Assembly (NCBI RefSeq): GCF_034929435.1 | Contig: NZ_JAYFUM010000006.1 | Coordinates: forward strand, 124,001 to 188,000 | Length of the DNA: 64,000 nucleotides | Direction: 5' to 3' | Source: Arcicella rigui | GTDB lineage: Bacteria > Bacteroidota > Bacteroidia > Cytophagales > Spirosomataceae | Part shown: piece after piece, positions 51,930 through 61,530 of the stretch | Numbering within the stretch: the stretch's first letter is position 1 | How the letters are laid out: the number at the start of each line of letters is the position of its first letter | Notes under the pieces: model-generated | Seen by the model: the letters and a program-made list of their open reading frames with translations, nothing else | Database searches by the model: none | Told to the model about the DNA's origin: nothing | Made by a program: the position numbers and the translations under genes

Positions 51930-54900
51930 TTAAAACGACGCATTAACACCGAATGTAAATGTTTTTGGAATGGGTACTGGGTCGAGGTCGATGCGTTCTG
52001 GGTCTGGGCTTAAATAACTGCTACTTTTAAACCAGAATAAGTTTTCTGCCATAGCATACACACGGACTCTTGAGAACACAGACTTTGGCTGAATGCTATA
52101 ACCCAACTGGATATTTCGCATTTTGAAATAAGAAGTATTCACGATAAAGTAATCCGAAGTACGACCTTCATTGTTATTGTCTTTCAAAGTCAATGCAGGA
52201 ACAGTAGTGTTTGGATTTTGTGCAGTCCAACCATTGAATACACCCGGGCCAACGTTTTCTCTACCTTTCATCAAATTATTGAACAAAGTATAAACATCAA
52301 AGCCTGTTCTTCCTGCTACACCTGAGCCAAAAATTGATAAATCAAATTTCTTGTAAGATAAATCTACTCTTAAACCGTATTCCAAAGCTGGTAAAGTTGT
52401 GCCTAACCAAGTTCTGTCTAAATCGTCGATTTTTCCGTCGTTGTTGGTATCAACATATCTAATTCTGCCCGGGCCAGCCCCTACTTGTTTTGGAGCAGCG
52501 TCCACTTCTGCCTGCGATTGGAAAAGCCCGTTGGTTTTATAACCAAAAATATCAAATTGTGAGTGACCAATAATTGTATTTACCAAGTTGCCTGCATAAG
52601 CTGGACGAACGTTTTCTGGTAATTCTGTAATTTCATCTCTGAAATGAGCAAAGTTTGCTGTTACATTGTACTTTAACTCGCCAGAAGTATTGCCATGATA
52701 GCCCAATACCAATTCCCAACCTTTGTTAGATTTTGAAGCTCCGTTTACGGCTTTCGACTGTCCTTCTCCCAAAGCAGATGCCACTGGAGGCGTAATTAAA
52801 ATACCTGAAGTTTTACGAGTAAAATAATCGAACGAACCAAAGATTTTATCGTTCAAGAAAGCGAAGTCTAAACCTGCGTTTATTTCATCCGTTGTTTCCC
52901 ATTTCAAGGCTGAATTGGCCGCTTGGGTCTGTACAAAACCCGAAGGTAAAGTTCCAGTATTTGCACCCGACAATGAATAAGCAGTACCGATATTCATGTA
53001 TTGTTCCCAGAAACCACCAACTAATTGGGCTTGCGTAGTTCCGTATCTTGTATCGAATAATCCAAAGCGAGCTAAATCACCAATTTGCTGATTACCAACA
53101 CGTCCAACGCCTACTCTTGCTTTTAATTCAGAGAAAATCTTTACATCTTTCATAAAGTTTTCTTTGTCGATTTTCCAACCTAATGAAGCCGCTGGAAAAA
53201 TACCGTACTGGTTTTCTGAACCAAAACGTGAAGAACCATCACGACGAACCGTAAGAGCCAACAAGTATTTATCTGAATAATTGTAATCAACCCGTGCAAA
53301 CTGCGAGAACAAACGGTTGCCAGTAGAACCACCCGAAACCGTAGTGTTGCCAGTTCCTGCATTCAAAGTAAAGTAATCTTCTGTTTGTAATGCAAATCCT
53401 TCTTTTTTAGTAGTTTGGAAGTCTATATCTGTTTTGATGTACTCTGTTCCAAGCAAAAATTTGAAGTGATTTTGGCTATTCAAATCAAGATTATAACGCA
53501 AAGTATTCGACCAAGTAAGACTTAAATAATGGTTTTGGTCAAAAAGTAAGCTGTTGGTCGTTCTGTTAAATGCTCCTTCCGAAAAAGTTGGCGTTATTAC
53601 TTTATTCAAAAAGCGAGAATCATCTGCTCCAATATTGGTTTTGAAGTATAAATTTTTAATTAATTCTGCTTCAACAAACACATTTCCAAAAGTACTCAAG
53701 CGATTGGCATTGTTCCATTTTGCCAAATCTTGCATGTGCAAAGGGTTGTTTCTATCCGAATATCCTGCTCCCGAAGCCCCAGCATAAGTAACGCCATCTT
53801 TTTGATATACAGGAATCGTTGGAGCTAAAGTCACCGCCAAAAATGTCGTTGCAGCACCACCTAAATCTCTCGCTGTTAAAGTTTCGTTTGAATTGGCAAT
53901 ACGTAAGTTTACGCCAAATTTCACTTTATCATTAAAGGCACGAGTCAACGCACTGATACTTCCACCCAATCTGTCGTAACCAGTAAATCGCAACATACCA
54001 GTATTACTTAACTGATTCAAATTGATTTCTACCGAAGAACGCTTATCGCCATAAGTAGCCGTAAAGTCATTTCTTGTCACCATAGCCGTTTTGTACATCA
54101 CGTCCTGCCAATCGGTATCTCCCACAGGCGTATTTACATCGCCACCAACATAAGGTTTTACTGAAATACTGTTTAATACAGGATTGCTATAATTTTTATT
54201 CCAATCAAAATTATAGATTTCGCCATAACCTGCGGCTGGGTCTTGTCCGTCGTTTACTGAGGCTTGCCACAAGGCTCTTCCTCTATCAACAGCATTCAAC
54301 ATTTTAAAACGCATCGCTTTTTCAGATTGCATCGACACGCTGGTATTAAACTGAAACTCCACTTTTCCGTTGGTATTGCCGCCACTTTTGGTCGTTACAA
54401 TAATTACCCCGTTGGAAGCTCTCGCACCATAAATTGATTCGGCAGAAGCATCTTTTAGTACTTGAATGTTTTCAATGTTAGTAGGACTAATATTTTGAAA
54501 TACTTCTGGACGAGTTGTTGGAATACCGTCGATTACATAAAGTGGGTCGTTGTTACCTAAAGTATTCGCCCCACGAATCAAAATTCTGCTGTTTGAACCA
54601 TTCGGCGAGCCATCTTTTTCAATGTACAAACCCGCTACTCTTCCTTGTAAAGCTTGCATTGGGTTTCCTGAACTGATGTTTTTGATAGGTTTCAAATCTA
54701 CAACTGCTACTGCACCTGTCAAATCTTGTTTTCTGGAAGAAGTATAACCTACCACAACCACTTCGCTCAATTCTTTACCTGGACTTAGTGAAATATTAAA
54801 AACACTTTGTCCGCCAATGGCTACTTCTTTAGCCGTGTAACCTGCGTAAGAAACTTTAATTGTCGTAGCATTTTCTGGAATGCTAAAGCTAAATTTCCCT

Positions 54901-55070
54901 TCGGCATTGGTAGAAGTACCCTTGCCCGTGGACGGTACAATCACGGATGCACCAATCAAAGCCTCCTTGGTTTGGTCGTCTGTCACCGTACCAGAAATGG
55001 TTCTTTGTTGTGCCAACGCAAGCTGAACTGTCAAAAACAGTGTCGCAATAGTTAGTAAATAGTTTTTCAT
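51930..55070 (-). CDS. SusC/RagA family TonB-dependent outer-membrane transporter
   Basis: A 1046-residue protein: signal peptide (LLTIATLFLTVQLALAQ), a carboxypeptidase-regulatory-like domain (RTISGTVTDDQTKEALIGAS), the plug with LIRGANTLGNNDPLYVIDG and SIYGARASNGVIIVTT, and a large barrel ending in the aromatic terminus TFGVNASF. It imports oligosaccharides in a TonB-dependent way together with the SusD lipoprotein. It is the first gene of the susCD transcript; a 400-base upstream region contains two dyads that may control it. Confidence 0.95.
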   Translation of the reverse strand: MKNYLLTIATLFLTVQLALAQQRTISGTVTDDQTKEALIGASVIVPSTGKGTSTNAEGKFSFSIPENATTIKVSYAGYTAKEVAIGGQSVFNISLSPGKELSEVVVVGYTSSRKQDLTGAVAVVDLKPIKNISSGNPMQALQGRVAGLYIEKDGSPNGSNSRILIRGANTLGNNDPLYVIDGIPTTRPEVFQNISPTNIENIQVLKDASAESIYGARASNGVIIVTTKSGGNTNGKVEFQFNTSVSMQSEKAMRFKMLNAVDRGRALWQASVNDGQDPAAGYGEIYNFDWNKNYSNPVLNSISVKPYVGGDVNTPVGDTDWQDVMYKTAMVTRNDFTATYGDKRSSVEINLNQLSNTGMLRFTGYDRLGGSISALTRAFNDKVKFGVNLRIANSNETLTARDLGGAATTFLAVTLAPTIPVYQKDGVTYAGASGAGYSDRNNPLHMQDLAKWNNANRLSTFGNVFVEAELIKNLYFKTNIGADDSRFLNKVITPTFSEGAFNRTTNSLLFDQNHYLSLTWSNTLRYNLDLNSQNHFKFLLGTEYIKTDIDFQTTKKEGFALQTEDYFTLNAGTGNTTVSGGSTGNRLFSQFARVDYNYSDKYLLALTVRRDGSSRFGSENQYGIFPAASLGWKIDKENFMKDVKIFSELKARVGVGRVGNQQIGDLARFGLFDTRYGTTQAQLVGGFWEQYMNIGTAYSLSGANTGTLPSGFVQTQAANSALKWETTDEINAGLDFAFLNDKIFGSFDYFTRKTSGILITPPVASALGEGQSKAVNGASKSNKGWELVLGYHGNTSGELKYNVTANFAHFRDEITELPENVRPAYAGNLVNTIIGHSQFDIFGYKTNGLFQSQAEVDAAPKQVGAGPGRIRYVDTNNDGKIDDLDRTWLGTTLPALEYGLRVDLSYKKFDLSIFGSGVAGRTGFDVYTLFNNLMKGRENVGPGVFNGWTAQNPNTTVPALTLKDNNNEGRTSDYFIVNTSYFKMRNIQLGYSIQPKSVFSRVRVYAMAENLFWFKSSSYLSPDPERIDLDPVPIPKTFTFGVNASF

Positions 55071-55261
55071 GGTGAAATTGTTTAAGTTATAAAATAATTG
55101 AAATTGGAAATGTACATGAGTATTCCTTGATTAAGTGAAATCAATATTCTCCCAGTCCAAGCCGAAGAGTGGCTGGGAAAATATCGGCGTTCATTAATAG
55201 GATTTTGGAAAAGTATGAAGCAAAGGCACTTGCCCCGAAATTGGGAATCGACGATGCTTTA

Positions 55262-55312
55262 TAATTTTGGTTCGTTCAGTGTTCTTATTGTTTCACTGAC
55301 AAACCAAAATTA
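55262..55312. promoter_or_regulatory. Inverted repeat upstream of susC
   Basis: TAATTTTGGTTCGTTCAGTG (55262-55281) and the complement of TAATTTTGGTTTGTCAGTG (55294-55312) form arms of about 19 bp with one mismatch and one bulge. It lies about 190-240 bases before the susC start. It may be a regulator site or part of a structured leader. Confidence 0.55.
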
Positions 55313-55360
55313 GTAGCATTTCAAAAGTTGAAGTTTTGGTATTCTTTCAAAGAATATCAA

Positions 55361-55385
55361 GAATGTTACAAAAAATGTAACATTC
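55361..55385. promoter_or_regulatory. GAATGTTACA palindrome upstream of susC
   Basis: GAATGTTACA and TGTAACATTC form a perfect 10-bp inverted repeat around AAAAA. The word ATGTTACA also occurs three times upstream of the GH32 gene (60053, 60122, and as ATGTTACT at 60142). A candidate binding site for the AraC domain of the hybrid sensor. Confidence 0.5.
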
Positions 55386-55471
55386 TGATTTATAAATATT
55401 TAATGATATTTTATTGGTTTTGAATTGGTACACAATTCAATATTTGATACATGATTTCAAAAGATGTTACT

Positions 55472-58207
55472 TCAATTATTTCTGAAATCTGTTGGTGTTT
55501 GATTGGTCTTCTGTTTGAAGAAAGTGGTAAAATAGCTTGGGTTATTAAAACCAAGTTCATAAGCAATTTCAGCAATAGATTTGTTCGATTCTTTCAATAA
55601 TGCTTTCGCTTTTAGTACTTTAAAATCGGCAATATAGTCTGCTACATTTTTATTGGTTAAAGCTGAAATTTTTCTAAATAATTGTACTCTCGACATTCCT
55701 AATTCTTGACTTAATTTTTCAACGGATAATGAACTATCTTGGATATTTTTTTCAATTAATAATTCAAATTCTACTAAAAACTTGCGTTCTCCTTTTTGCA
55801 AATGACTTGGATTGATGATTTCACCAGAAAAACGTCTTCTCATTCTATCTCGATTTACCAACAAACCTTTGATTTTTTCTTCTAACAATTGCTGATTAAA
55901 AGGTTTTGAAATATAAGCGTCTGCTCCTGCTTTTGTACCTTCGATTTGGCTTTCAGTTTGTCCTTTTGCCGTCAATAAAATCACAGGAATATGCGAAGTA
56001 CGAAAATCGCTTTTGATTTTTTGCGTTAAACTAAAGCCATCCATTTTAGGCAACATGACATCACTTATGATTAAATCGGGCATATTCGATAAAATTTCTT
56101 CCCAACCTCGTTCTGCATTTTCAACATTCGCAACGTTGTAGTTTTTTTCTAATTTCTGTTTCAAAAATTGGTTCAATTCCAAATTGTCCTCAATCAATAC
56201 AATGGTATTTTCATGAGCCGGGCCTTTTTCAGTATTCAAAACCGAGGGTACTTCCTCCAAAATTTCACGAGTTTTTACGGCAGTCTGGCTGATTACTTCA
56301 AGGTTGTTTTGTGGTTTTATCAAAGGTAAAATTACTTTAAAGGTCGTTCCTTTGCTCGGTTCTGAATCCAATTCTATTTCACCTTGATGCAGATTTACAA
56401 ACTCACGAGATAAAGCCAAACCCAAGCCCGTTCCCAAAGAAATATTCTGATTTCCACGATAAAACAAATCAAAGGCTCTTTCTTTTTCAACTTTACTCAT
56501 ACCGATTCCGTTGTCGGCAATCATGATTTCAATTTTCTCAACATTTTTCAAAAGTGTCACATGAATCATTCCACCACGAGGCGTATATTTAAAAGCGTTT
56601 GAAATGATATTGAACAAAACCTTGTCTAACTTCTCGGCATCAAACCAAAAAGGTAAAGTCGTGAACGGACAAATAAACTGTAAATCAATTTGCTGACTTT
56701 TGGCTTTCACACTAAAATCCGACACAATGTCTCTTACAAAAGCAATAATATCATGGTTATGCAACTCAAGTTCCATTTTGCCTGCATCCAATTTCCTTAG
56801 TTCCAATAATTGGTCCACCAAACGAAGTAATCTGTTAGCGTTTTTATGAATCAATTGTAAAATATTGCGGGCTTCTTTTACATCAAATTGTTTCCGTTGC
56901 AATAAATCTTCCGAAGGTGTAAGAATCAAACTCAAAGGCGTGCGAAACTCGTGCGAAATATATGAGTAAAAGCGAAGTTTATCTTCAGTGGCTTGTCGAG
57001 CCAACTGAGAAATTTTCTCAATTTCATCTTTTTGTTGAGAAATTGCATGATTTTGTTCTGCCAAAACAAGATTTGATTTTTGTTTTTCTCTAAAAAGTGA
57101 CCATAAAAATCCCCCCAAAATCAACACAATCAATAATAGGCTTGAAGTAAAATAAAGTAAATTTCTCTGAGATGAAAAAATACGATTCAACTCATTCATT
57201 TTTTGTGTTTGACGCTCAATATCAGCCTGTTGCTCATTTAATTTTTGTATTTGAGCCAACATCATACTTACATTTTGTGAATTTATGACAGTCGTAAAAA
57301 GTCGATTTTCTTTTTGAAACGACTGTTTTTTCAAAATTTTCACCGCAATCTGAATCGCCTCTTCGCCACCTGTTGGGTACAAAATGGTAGCACTGATTTT
57401 CTTTTTTTGGACTAAATCAAGTCCAAGGTCTTTGCCCAACAAACCATCTACGCCAATAATTTTTATTTTTTTCTCAAGCCCAAATTCTTTACAAATATTA
57501 TAGCAGATATTAGCACTTCTATCATTATGTACAAAAATTAAATCAATGGCAGAACCATTCGTTTGCAAGCGTTTTCTCAATTGTTTTTCCCACTCATAAG
57601 CTTTCCAATTTTTGTTCAAATACTCCATGTAATGTAGCCCAGCATATTTTGAAACGACATCATAAAAACCAGAGTGCCTTCCAATGGAAGGCGAAGTAGT
57701 CGGGCCAAAACCAATTTCTAAAATATTGCCTTTGCCATTCAACAAAATATTGGCGTACTCGCCAGCATTTTTCCCTACCAAGTAATTATCTGCACCCACA
57801 AAAGCAGTAAATTGATCAGAAAAAATACGTCTATCAACCACCACCACAGGGATTCCAGCTTTGTAGGCTTTTTCGATAGCGGTTTGAACATAAATACTTT
57901 CGTTTGGCGAAACGATAATTAAATCAACTTTTTGTTCAATTAGCTCCTCAAGCTGCTTGATTTGTGTTTCGTTATTCCAGTGGGCATCTTTCAAAATAAA
58001 TTTACATTCAGGATAAAAACTTAGCTCTCGGTTCATGCCCTCAATCATTTCAACTCGCCAGCGGTCGTCCATACCACATTGAGACATACCAATAGTAAAA
58101 GTTTTCTCATTACTTTTCAACGAGCAGGAAGTAAAAAAGCCATTAACTCCTACAAATCCGATTAGGAGTAACAGTATTTTATGTAAGGTTTGTCTGAGAT
58201 TGTCCAT
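55472..58207 (-). CDS. Hybrid two-component sensor/AraC regulator with sugar-binding sensor domain
   Basis: A 911-residue fusion. An N-terminal hydrophobic segment with possible lipobox (FFTSC, Cys28) leads to a type I periplasmic sugar-binding domain (about 36-300: TIGMSQCGMDDRWRVEMIEG, IVSPNES, VVVVDRRI). Then come a membrane helix at about 349-371, HisKA (His419 in SHEFRTPLSLIL), ATPase (NAFKYTPRGG, GTGLGLALS), receiver (Asp716 in DLIISDVMLP) and an AraC-type double helix-turn-helix (about 800-911). The Bacteroides thetaiotaomicron fructan regulator BT1754 has the same architecture and senses fructose. The gene lies between susC and the GH32 gene, so it probably controls this locus. Confidence 0.92.
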   Translation of the reverse strand: MDNLRQTLHKILLLLIGFVGVNGFFTSCSLKSNEKTFTIGMSQCGMDDRWRVEMIEGMNRELSFYPECKFILKDAHWNNETQIKQLEELIEQKVDLIIVSPNESIYVQTAIEKAYKAGIPVVVVDRRIFSDQFTAFVGADNYLVGKNAGEYANILLNGKGNILEIGFGPTTSPSIGRHSGFYDVVSKYAGLHYMEYLNKNWKAYEWEKQLRKRLQTNGSAIDLIFVHNDRSANICYNICKEFGLEKKIKIIGVDGLLGKDLGLDLVQKKKISATILYPTGGEEAIQIAVKILKKQSFQKENRLFTTVINSQNVSMMLAQIQKLNEQQADIERQTQKMNELNRIFSSQRNLLYFTSSLLLIVLILGGFLWSLFREKQKSNLVLAEQNHAISQQKDEIEKISQLARQATEDKLRFYSYISHEFRTPLSLILTPSEDLLQRKQFDVKEARNILQLIHKNANRLLRLVDQLLELRKLDAGKMELELHNHDIIAFVRDIVSDFSVKAKSQQIDLQFICPFTTLPFWFDAEKLDKVLFNIISNAFKYTPRGGMIHVTLLKNVEKIEIMIADNGIGMSKVEKERAFDLFYRGNQNISLGTGLGLALSREFVNLHQGEIELDSEPSKGTTFKVILPLIKPQNNLEVISQTAVKTREILEEVPSVLNTEKGPAHENTIVLIEDNLELNQFLKQKLEKNYNVANVENAERGWEEILSNMPDLIISDVMLPKMDGFSLTQKIKSDFRTSHIPVILLTAKGQTESQIEGTKAGADAYISKPFNQQLLEEKIKGLLVNRDRMRRRFSGEIINPSHLQKGERKFLVEFELLIEKNIQDSSLSVEKLSQELGMSRVQLFRKISALTNKNVADYIADFKVLKAKALLKESNKSIAEIAYELGFNNPSYFTTFFKQKTNQTPTDFRNN

Positions 58208-58247
58208 AATTTAATTCATTTAAGCAAAATGTAGTGATAAAACGACG

Positions 58248-58294
58248 AAGAGGATAAACTATGAATTTTAGCAATTCATATAGCTTATCCTCTT
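58248..58294. terminator. Hairpin between the GH32 gene and the hybrid sensor gene
   Basis: AAGAGGATAAACTATGAATT (58248-58267) pairs with 58273-58294 with one wobble and a two-base bulge. It stands after the GH32 stop on the minus strand. It probably ends the GH32 transcript or lowers read-through into the sensor gene. Confidence 0.6.
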
Positions 58295-58315
58295 AAAATC
58301 AGGCTGTTTTGTTGG

Positions 58316-59908
58316 CTACCAAATACCTTTTATTGCTTGTACTTTCAATTCTTTTATTTTTACGCTACCATTTGAAGACTTAATTTTTAGCTTACTGAAA
58401 TCTTCATTAGGAAAGAAAATTTCCGTCATTACGGTTTCGCCTTTATCTGCAAACATTTCCGCCGAAGCCACATCAAAATATATATTCAATGAAATTGTTT
58501 TGTCGGTACTTGTTCTTGGAGTAACATGAATATTTTTGGCAAACTTAGCCGAGAAATTTACCTTACCTGACTGAGTTCTATCACTAAAAAATTCATTTTT
58601 TTTAGCATCATAACCCAATGCGTAAAATTCACCTCTTGAATTTTCCATGATGATTTCAAACTTAGTTTTTGCTTCGGTTACTTCAAAAGTAACATTCAAG
58701 GCTGAGGTTTTTGGAGAAAATTTCAAGGCTGAACTCAAATCTTTTGTGCCATCAACTACTTGGTTTTTAAGCGTAAAAACTTGGCTTTTATCTTTTAACA
58801 ACCCTACCTCTTTTACTGGATTTGCAAAAACACGATAGCCATTTTTAGTTTTTTTCAAAGTCAGTTCTCTTGGTAGAGTACAAGCACTTCTCCATGCCGA
58901 GGTAGGAACTTGATTGGCATAATCCCAATTACTCATCCAACCAATTAAAATTCTTCTTCCATCTTCTTTAGGAATATCCGACCAAGTAACGCCAGCGTAG
59001 TTATCTCTACCGTAATCAAGCCAAAGAGCATGACCATTTTTTACAAAAGGTTTTTGGTCTTCATCAAGAATAAACGTTTTTCCATCAAAATCGCCCACAA
59101 AATATTGTGTACCCGAACCACCATTGGGTAAGCCAGGATTAATATTTACAATCAAAACCCACTTTGTAACATCCCCTTCTTTCAAAGGAAATAAATCGGC
59201 ACATTCCCAAACGCCACTATGGTTTCCCCATTCTTTACCAAAACTTCCAGAATTTGACCACTCTTTCAAATTTTTTGAAACCCAAAATTCATGATGATTT
59301 TGTACAGCCAGTGCCATTACCCATTGTTGATGTTTTTCATCCCAAAATACTTTTGGGTCTCTAAAATCTCGACTTCCGTTGTTCTTTATCACTGGATTCT
59401 TGGCATACTTTATCCAAGTACGCCCATTATCATTACTAAAAGCAATTCCTTGACTTTCAACATCACTTCTTTGAGCTTTCTCTGCCTCCATGTTATGATA
59501 AGTAAAAATCGCAACCATAGGAGGTTTGTTATTAATACCCAATCCACTGGTATTTTTCCAGTCAATGACAGCACTTCCCGAAAAAATATAGCCCAGACTA
59601 TCAGGATATAAAGCGATGGGAAGGTTTTTCCAATTCACTAAATCCTTACTTACCGTATGTCCCCAGTGCATTGGTCCCCAAACGTTATCGTTGGGATAAT
59701 GTTGATAAAACAGATGATATTCACCTTTGTAATAAACCATACCGTTAGGGTCGTTCATCCAACCAATTGATGGCGAAAAGTGATACAAAGGTCTGTGTTG
59801 TTCCTTGTACACTTTAGAAGGGTCATGATTTTGTCCGAACACTTTGGGAGTAATCAAAGCAAACATAATCAAAGCAAATGCAATATTTTGAATAGTTTTT
59901 AGTGACAT
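58316..59908 (-). CDS. Glycoside hydrolase family 32 fructanase (levanase/inulinase type)
   Basis: A 530-residue exported enzyme (signal peptide ending PKVFGQ). The five-bladed propeller has the nucleophile Asp53 in WMNDPNG, the transition-state Asp184 in FRDPKVFW and the acid/base Glu235 in WECADLF. The C-terminal ~150 residues form the beta-sandwich module. GH32 enzymes release fructose from levan, inulin or sucrose by retaining hydrolysis. Endo or exo action cannot be told here. The signal has no clear lipobox, so the enzyme is probably periplasmic. Three ATGTTACA-like words lie 145-235 bases upstream. Confidence 0.94.
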   Translation of the reverse strand: MSLKTIQNIAFALIMFALITPKVFGQNHDPSKVYKEQHRPLYHFSPSIGWMNDPNGMVYYKGEYHLFYQHYPNDNVWGPMHWGHTVSKDLVNWKNLPIALYPDSLGYIFSGSAVIDWKNTSGLGINNKPPMVAIFTYHNMEAEKAQRSDVESQGIAFSNDNGRTWIKYAKNPVIKNNGSRDFRDPKVFWDEKHQQWVMALAVQNHHEFWVSKNLKEWSNSGSFGKEWGNHSGVWECADLFPLKEGDVTKWVLIVNINPGLPNGGSGTQYFVGDFDGKTFILDEDQKPFVKNGHALWLDYGRDNYAGVTWSDIPKEDGRRILIGWMSNWDYANQVPTSAWRSACTLPRELTLKKTKNGYRVFANPVKEVGLLKDKSQVFTLKNQVVDGTKDLSSALKFSPKTSALNVTFEVTEAKTKFEIIMENSRGEFYALGYDAKKNEFFSDRTQSGKVNFSAKFAKNIHVTPRTSTDKTISLNIYFDVASAEMFADKGETVMTEIFFPNEDFSKLKIKSSNGSVKIKELKVQAIKGIW

Positions 59909-60050
59909 TTTATAAAGTAGTTGAAGTATTTTTTTGGGGAAAATTCATTCAAAATTGGCTATGAAAAATTGTATAATTTCTGTTTTGAATAGCTCAAAAT
60001 TAGCAGACTGGATATTGACGAAGTTACAATAATTCTTCTAATAAATATAA

Positions 60051-60150
60051 AAATGTTACATTTAGACAAACAGCTGAAAATCAACAATTTAAATATATAT
60101 AAATTAAAGTATATTCAAAAAATGTTACATCATCTTAAAAAATGTTACTA
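60051..60150 (-). promoter_or_regulatory. Cluster of AAAATGTTACA motifs upstream of the GH32 gene
   Basis: AAATGTTACA at 60051-60060, AAATGTTACA at 60120-60129 and AAATGTTACT at 60140-60149, plus AGTTACAAT at 60022. The same word forms a palindrome upstream of susC (55361-55385). The gap 59909-60242 holds nothing else except a terminator for the neighbouring gene. Confidence 0.5.
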
Positions 60151-60204
60151 AAAATGGTTGAAGGGACATTACTTGAAGTGCAAGAAATTCTTTAAAGATG
60201 AAGT

Positions 60205-60238
60205 TAAAAGAAAAGCTCTTGGAATCTTCCAAGAGCTT
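60205..60238 (-). terminator. Rho-independent terminator of the minus-strand PD40 gene
   Basis: AAGCTCTTGGA (60213-60223) and TCCAAGAGCTT (60228-60238) form a perfect 11-bp stem with a 4-base loop. On the minus strand it is followed by TTCTTTTAAC. It lies directly after the stop codon at 60243. Confidence 0.85.
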
Positions 60239-60242
60239 ATAT

Positions 60243-61517
60243 CTATTGTTTAGCTTTTATGCTTTCTAATCTTTGCTGTTTCGTAGTTATTTTAAAAGTT
60301 GGCGTATTGGTCATCACCGAAGTAGCAGGTACAGGTTTGGGAAATGGTTTAAGTCGAATATCAGTATTAATTACTTCGCAAAAGTTCAGCCCTTCCTGTG
60401 AGACTGATATTCTTTTAGGATAATAGTCGTCCATTTTTAAGTAAAAATCATACTTTTTATCAGGACTCAACAAAGCGGTGTATCTTCCGTCTGAAGCATT
60501 GCTTTCAAAAACTGCTATTGTTTCATTCGGATTATCTCTGTTTTTCACAATGATTTGCGTAGCTAAAGGTGCTGAAGTTAATGAATCCGTCACAAAGCCT
60601 TGAAAAGTAAGTATATTTTGCATTTTAAATTCCTGTGGAACTGTTGAGCTATAAATATCACCCTCCCAAGCAAAGTACAATAAATTACCACAAGGATTTA
60701 AAGCCACATAAGTATCAGCTTTTTTAGTATTGAGGAATTTTAAATTGACTGGAGTACTCCAACTTTCATCATCTTGTAAAACTGATTTGTAGATGTCGTA
60801 ATCCACCTTTCCATCACCTCTAATCGATGAGAAAAATAACGTTCTCCCGTCAGAATGAATCCTTGGAAAATTTTCACATCCTTGATTAATTGGATACGGT
60901 AACTGAATCGGACGCTCCCATTTATCATTGATGCTTTCACGTTCGGAAAACCAAATTTTATAACATTGTTGCTCTCCGATTTTTCTAAAAGGAATTTCAC
61001 GAACAAAGAATATCTTTTTCCCATCAGCAGAAATACTTGGTGCTCCATCATATCCTTCTGAATTAATTTCAAAACCTATATTTTGTGGCTCACTCCAAGT
61101 ATCTTTAATTCTTACTGAATAAAAAATATCTTCTCCAGTTTTACTGTATTTCTCAACGCCTGAAAAAAGTATCATATTCCCATCGGGGCTAATACTTGGT
61201 GCATTAATAACTTTTGAGACTACGAAATGAGTATTAATCGCATTGATTGGCTCGGCAGGTTGAAATTCACCCGTATAATGACGCTTGGAAATGAATATTC
61301 CATTAAAGGGTGAATCATATAAAGAATCTGCAATCATCGGATTTTTATATTTATTAGACACAAAAATCATCGTTGATTTATCAGCACTCATCGACGGGGA
61401 ATCCTCAAAAAAGAATTCATGATTAATTGTAAGAGGTAATTTTGCCTTTTCCAATTGTCCTAAAGCTACCCAGTGATGAAAGCCACATACTATAAATAAG
61501 ATAATGTATTTTCTCAT
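60243..61517 (-). CDS. Secreted PD40 (TolB-like) repeat protein
   Basis: A 424-residue protein with a signal peptide (IILFIVCGFHHWVALGQ). PD40/WD40-like repeats follow: SPSMSADKSTMIFVSNK, APSISPDGNMILFSG, APSISADGKKIFFVRE and FPRIHSDGRTLFFSS, then a fifth, weaker one. A carboxypeptidase-regulatory-like beta-sandwich (FQGFVTDSLTSAPLATQIIV) is at about 310-395. Many relatives carry an OmpA domain at the C-terminus; this one stops without it. It lies 13 bases downstream of the next minus-strand gene, so the two are likely one transcript. Confidence 0.8.
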   Translation of the reverse strand: MRKYIILFIVCGFHHWVALGQLEKAKLPLTINHEFFFEDSPSMSADKSTMIFVSNKYKNPMIADSLYDSPFNGIFISKRHYTGEFQPAEPINAINTHFVVSKVINAPSISPDGNMILFSGVEKYSKTGEDIFYSVRIKDTWSEPQNIGFEINSEGYDGAPSISADGKKIFFVREIPFRKIGEQQCYKIWFSERESINDKWERPIQLPYPINQGCENFPRIHSDGRTLFFSSIRGDGKVDYDIYKSVLQDDESWSTPVNLKFLNTKKADTYVALNPCGNLLYFAWEGDIYSSTVPQEFKMQNILTFQGFVTDSLTSAPLATQIIVKNRDNPNETIAVFESNASDGRYTALLSPDKKYDFYLKMDDYYPKRISVSQEGLNFCEVINTDIRLKPFPKPVPATSVMTNTPTFKITTKQQRLESIKAKQ

Positions 61518-61530
61518 ATTGATGGTGTAA

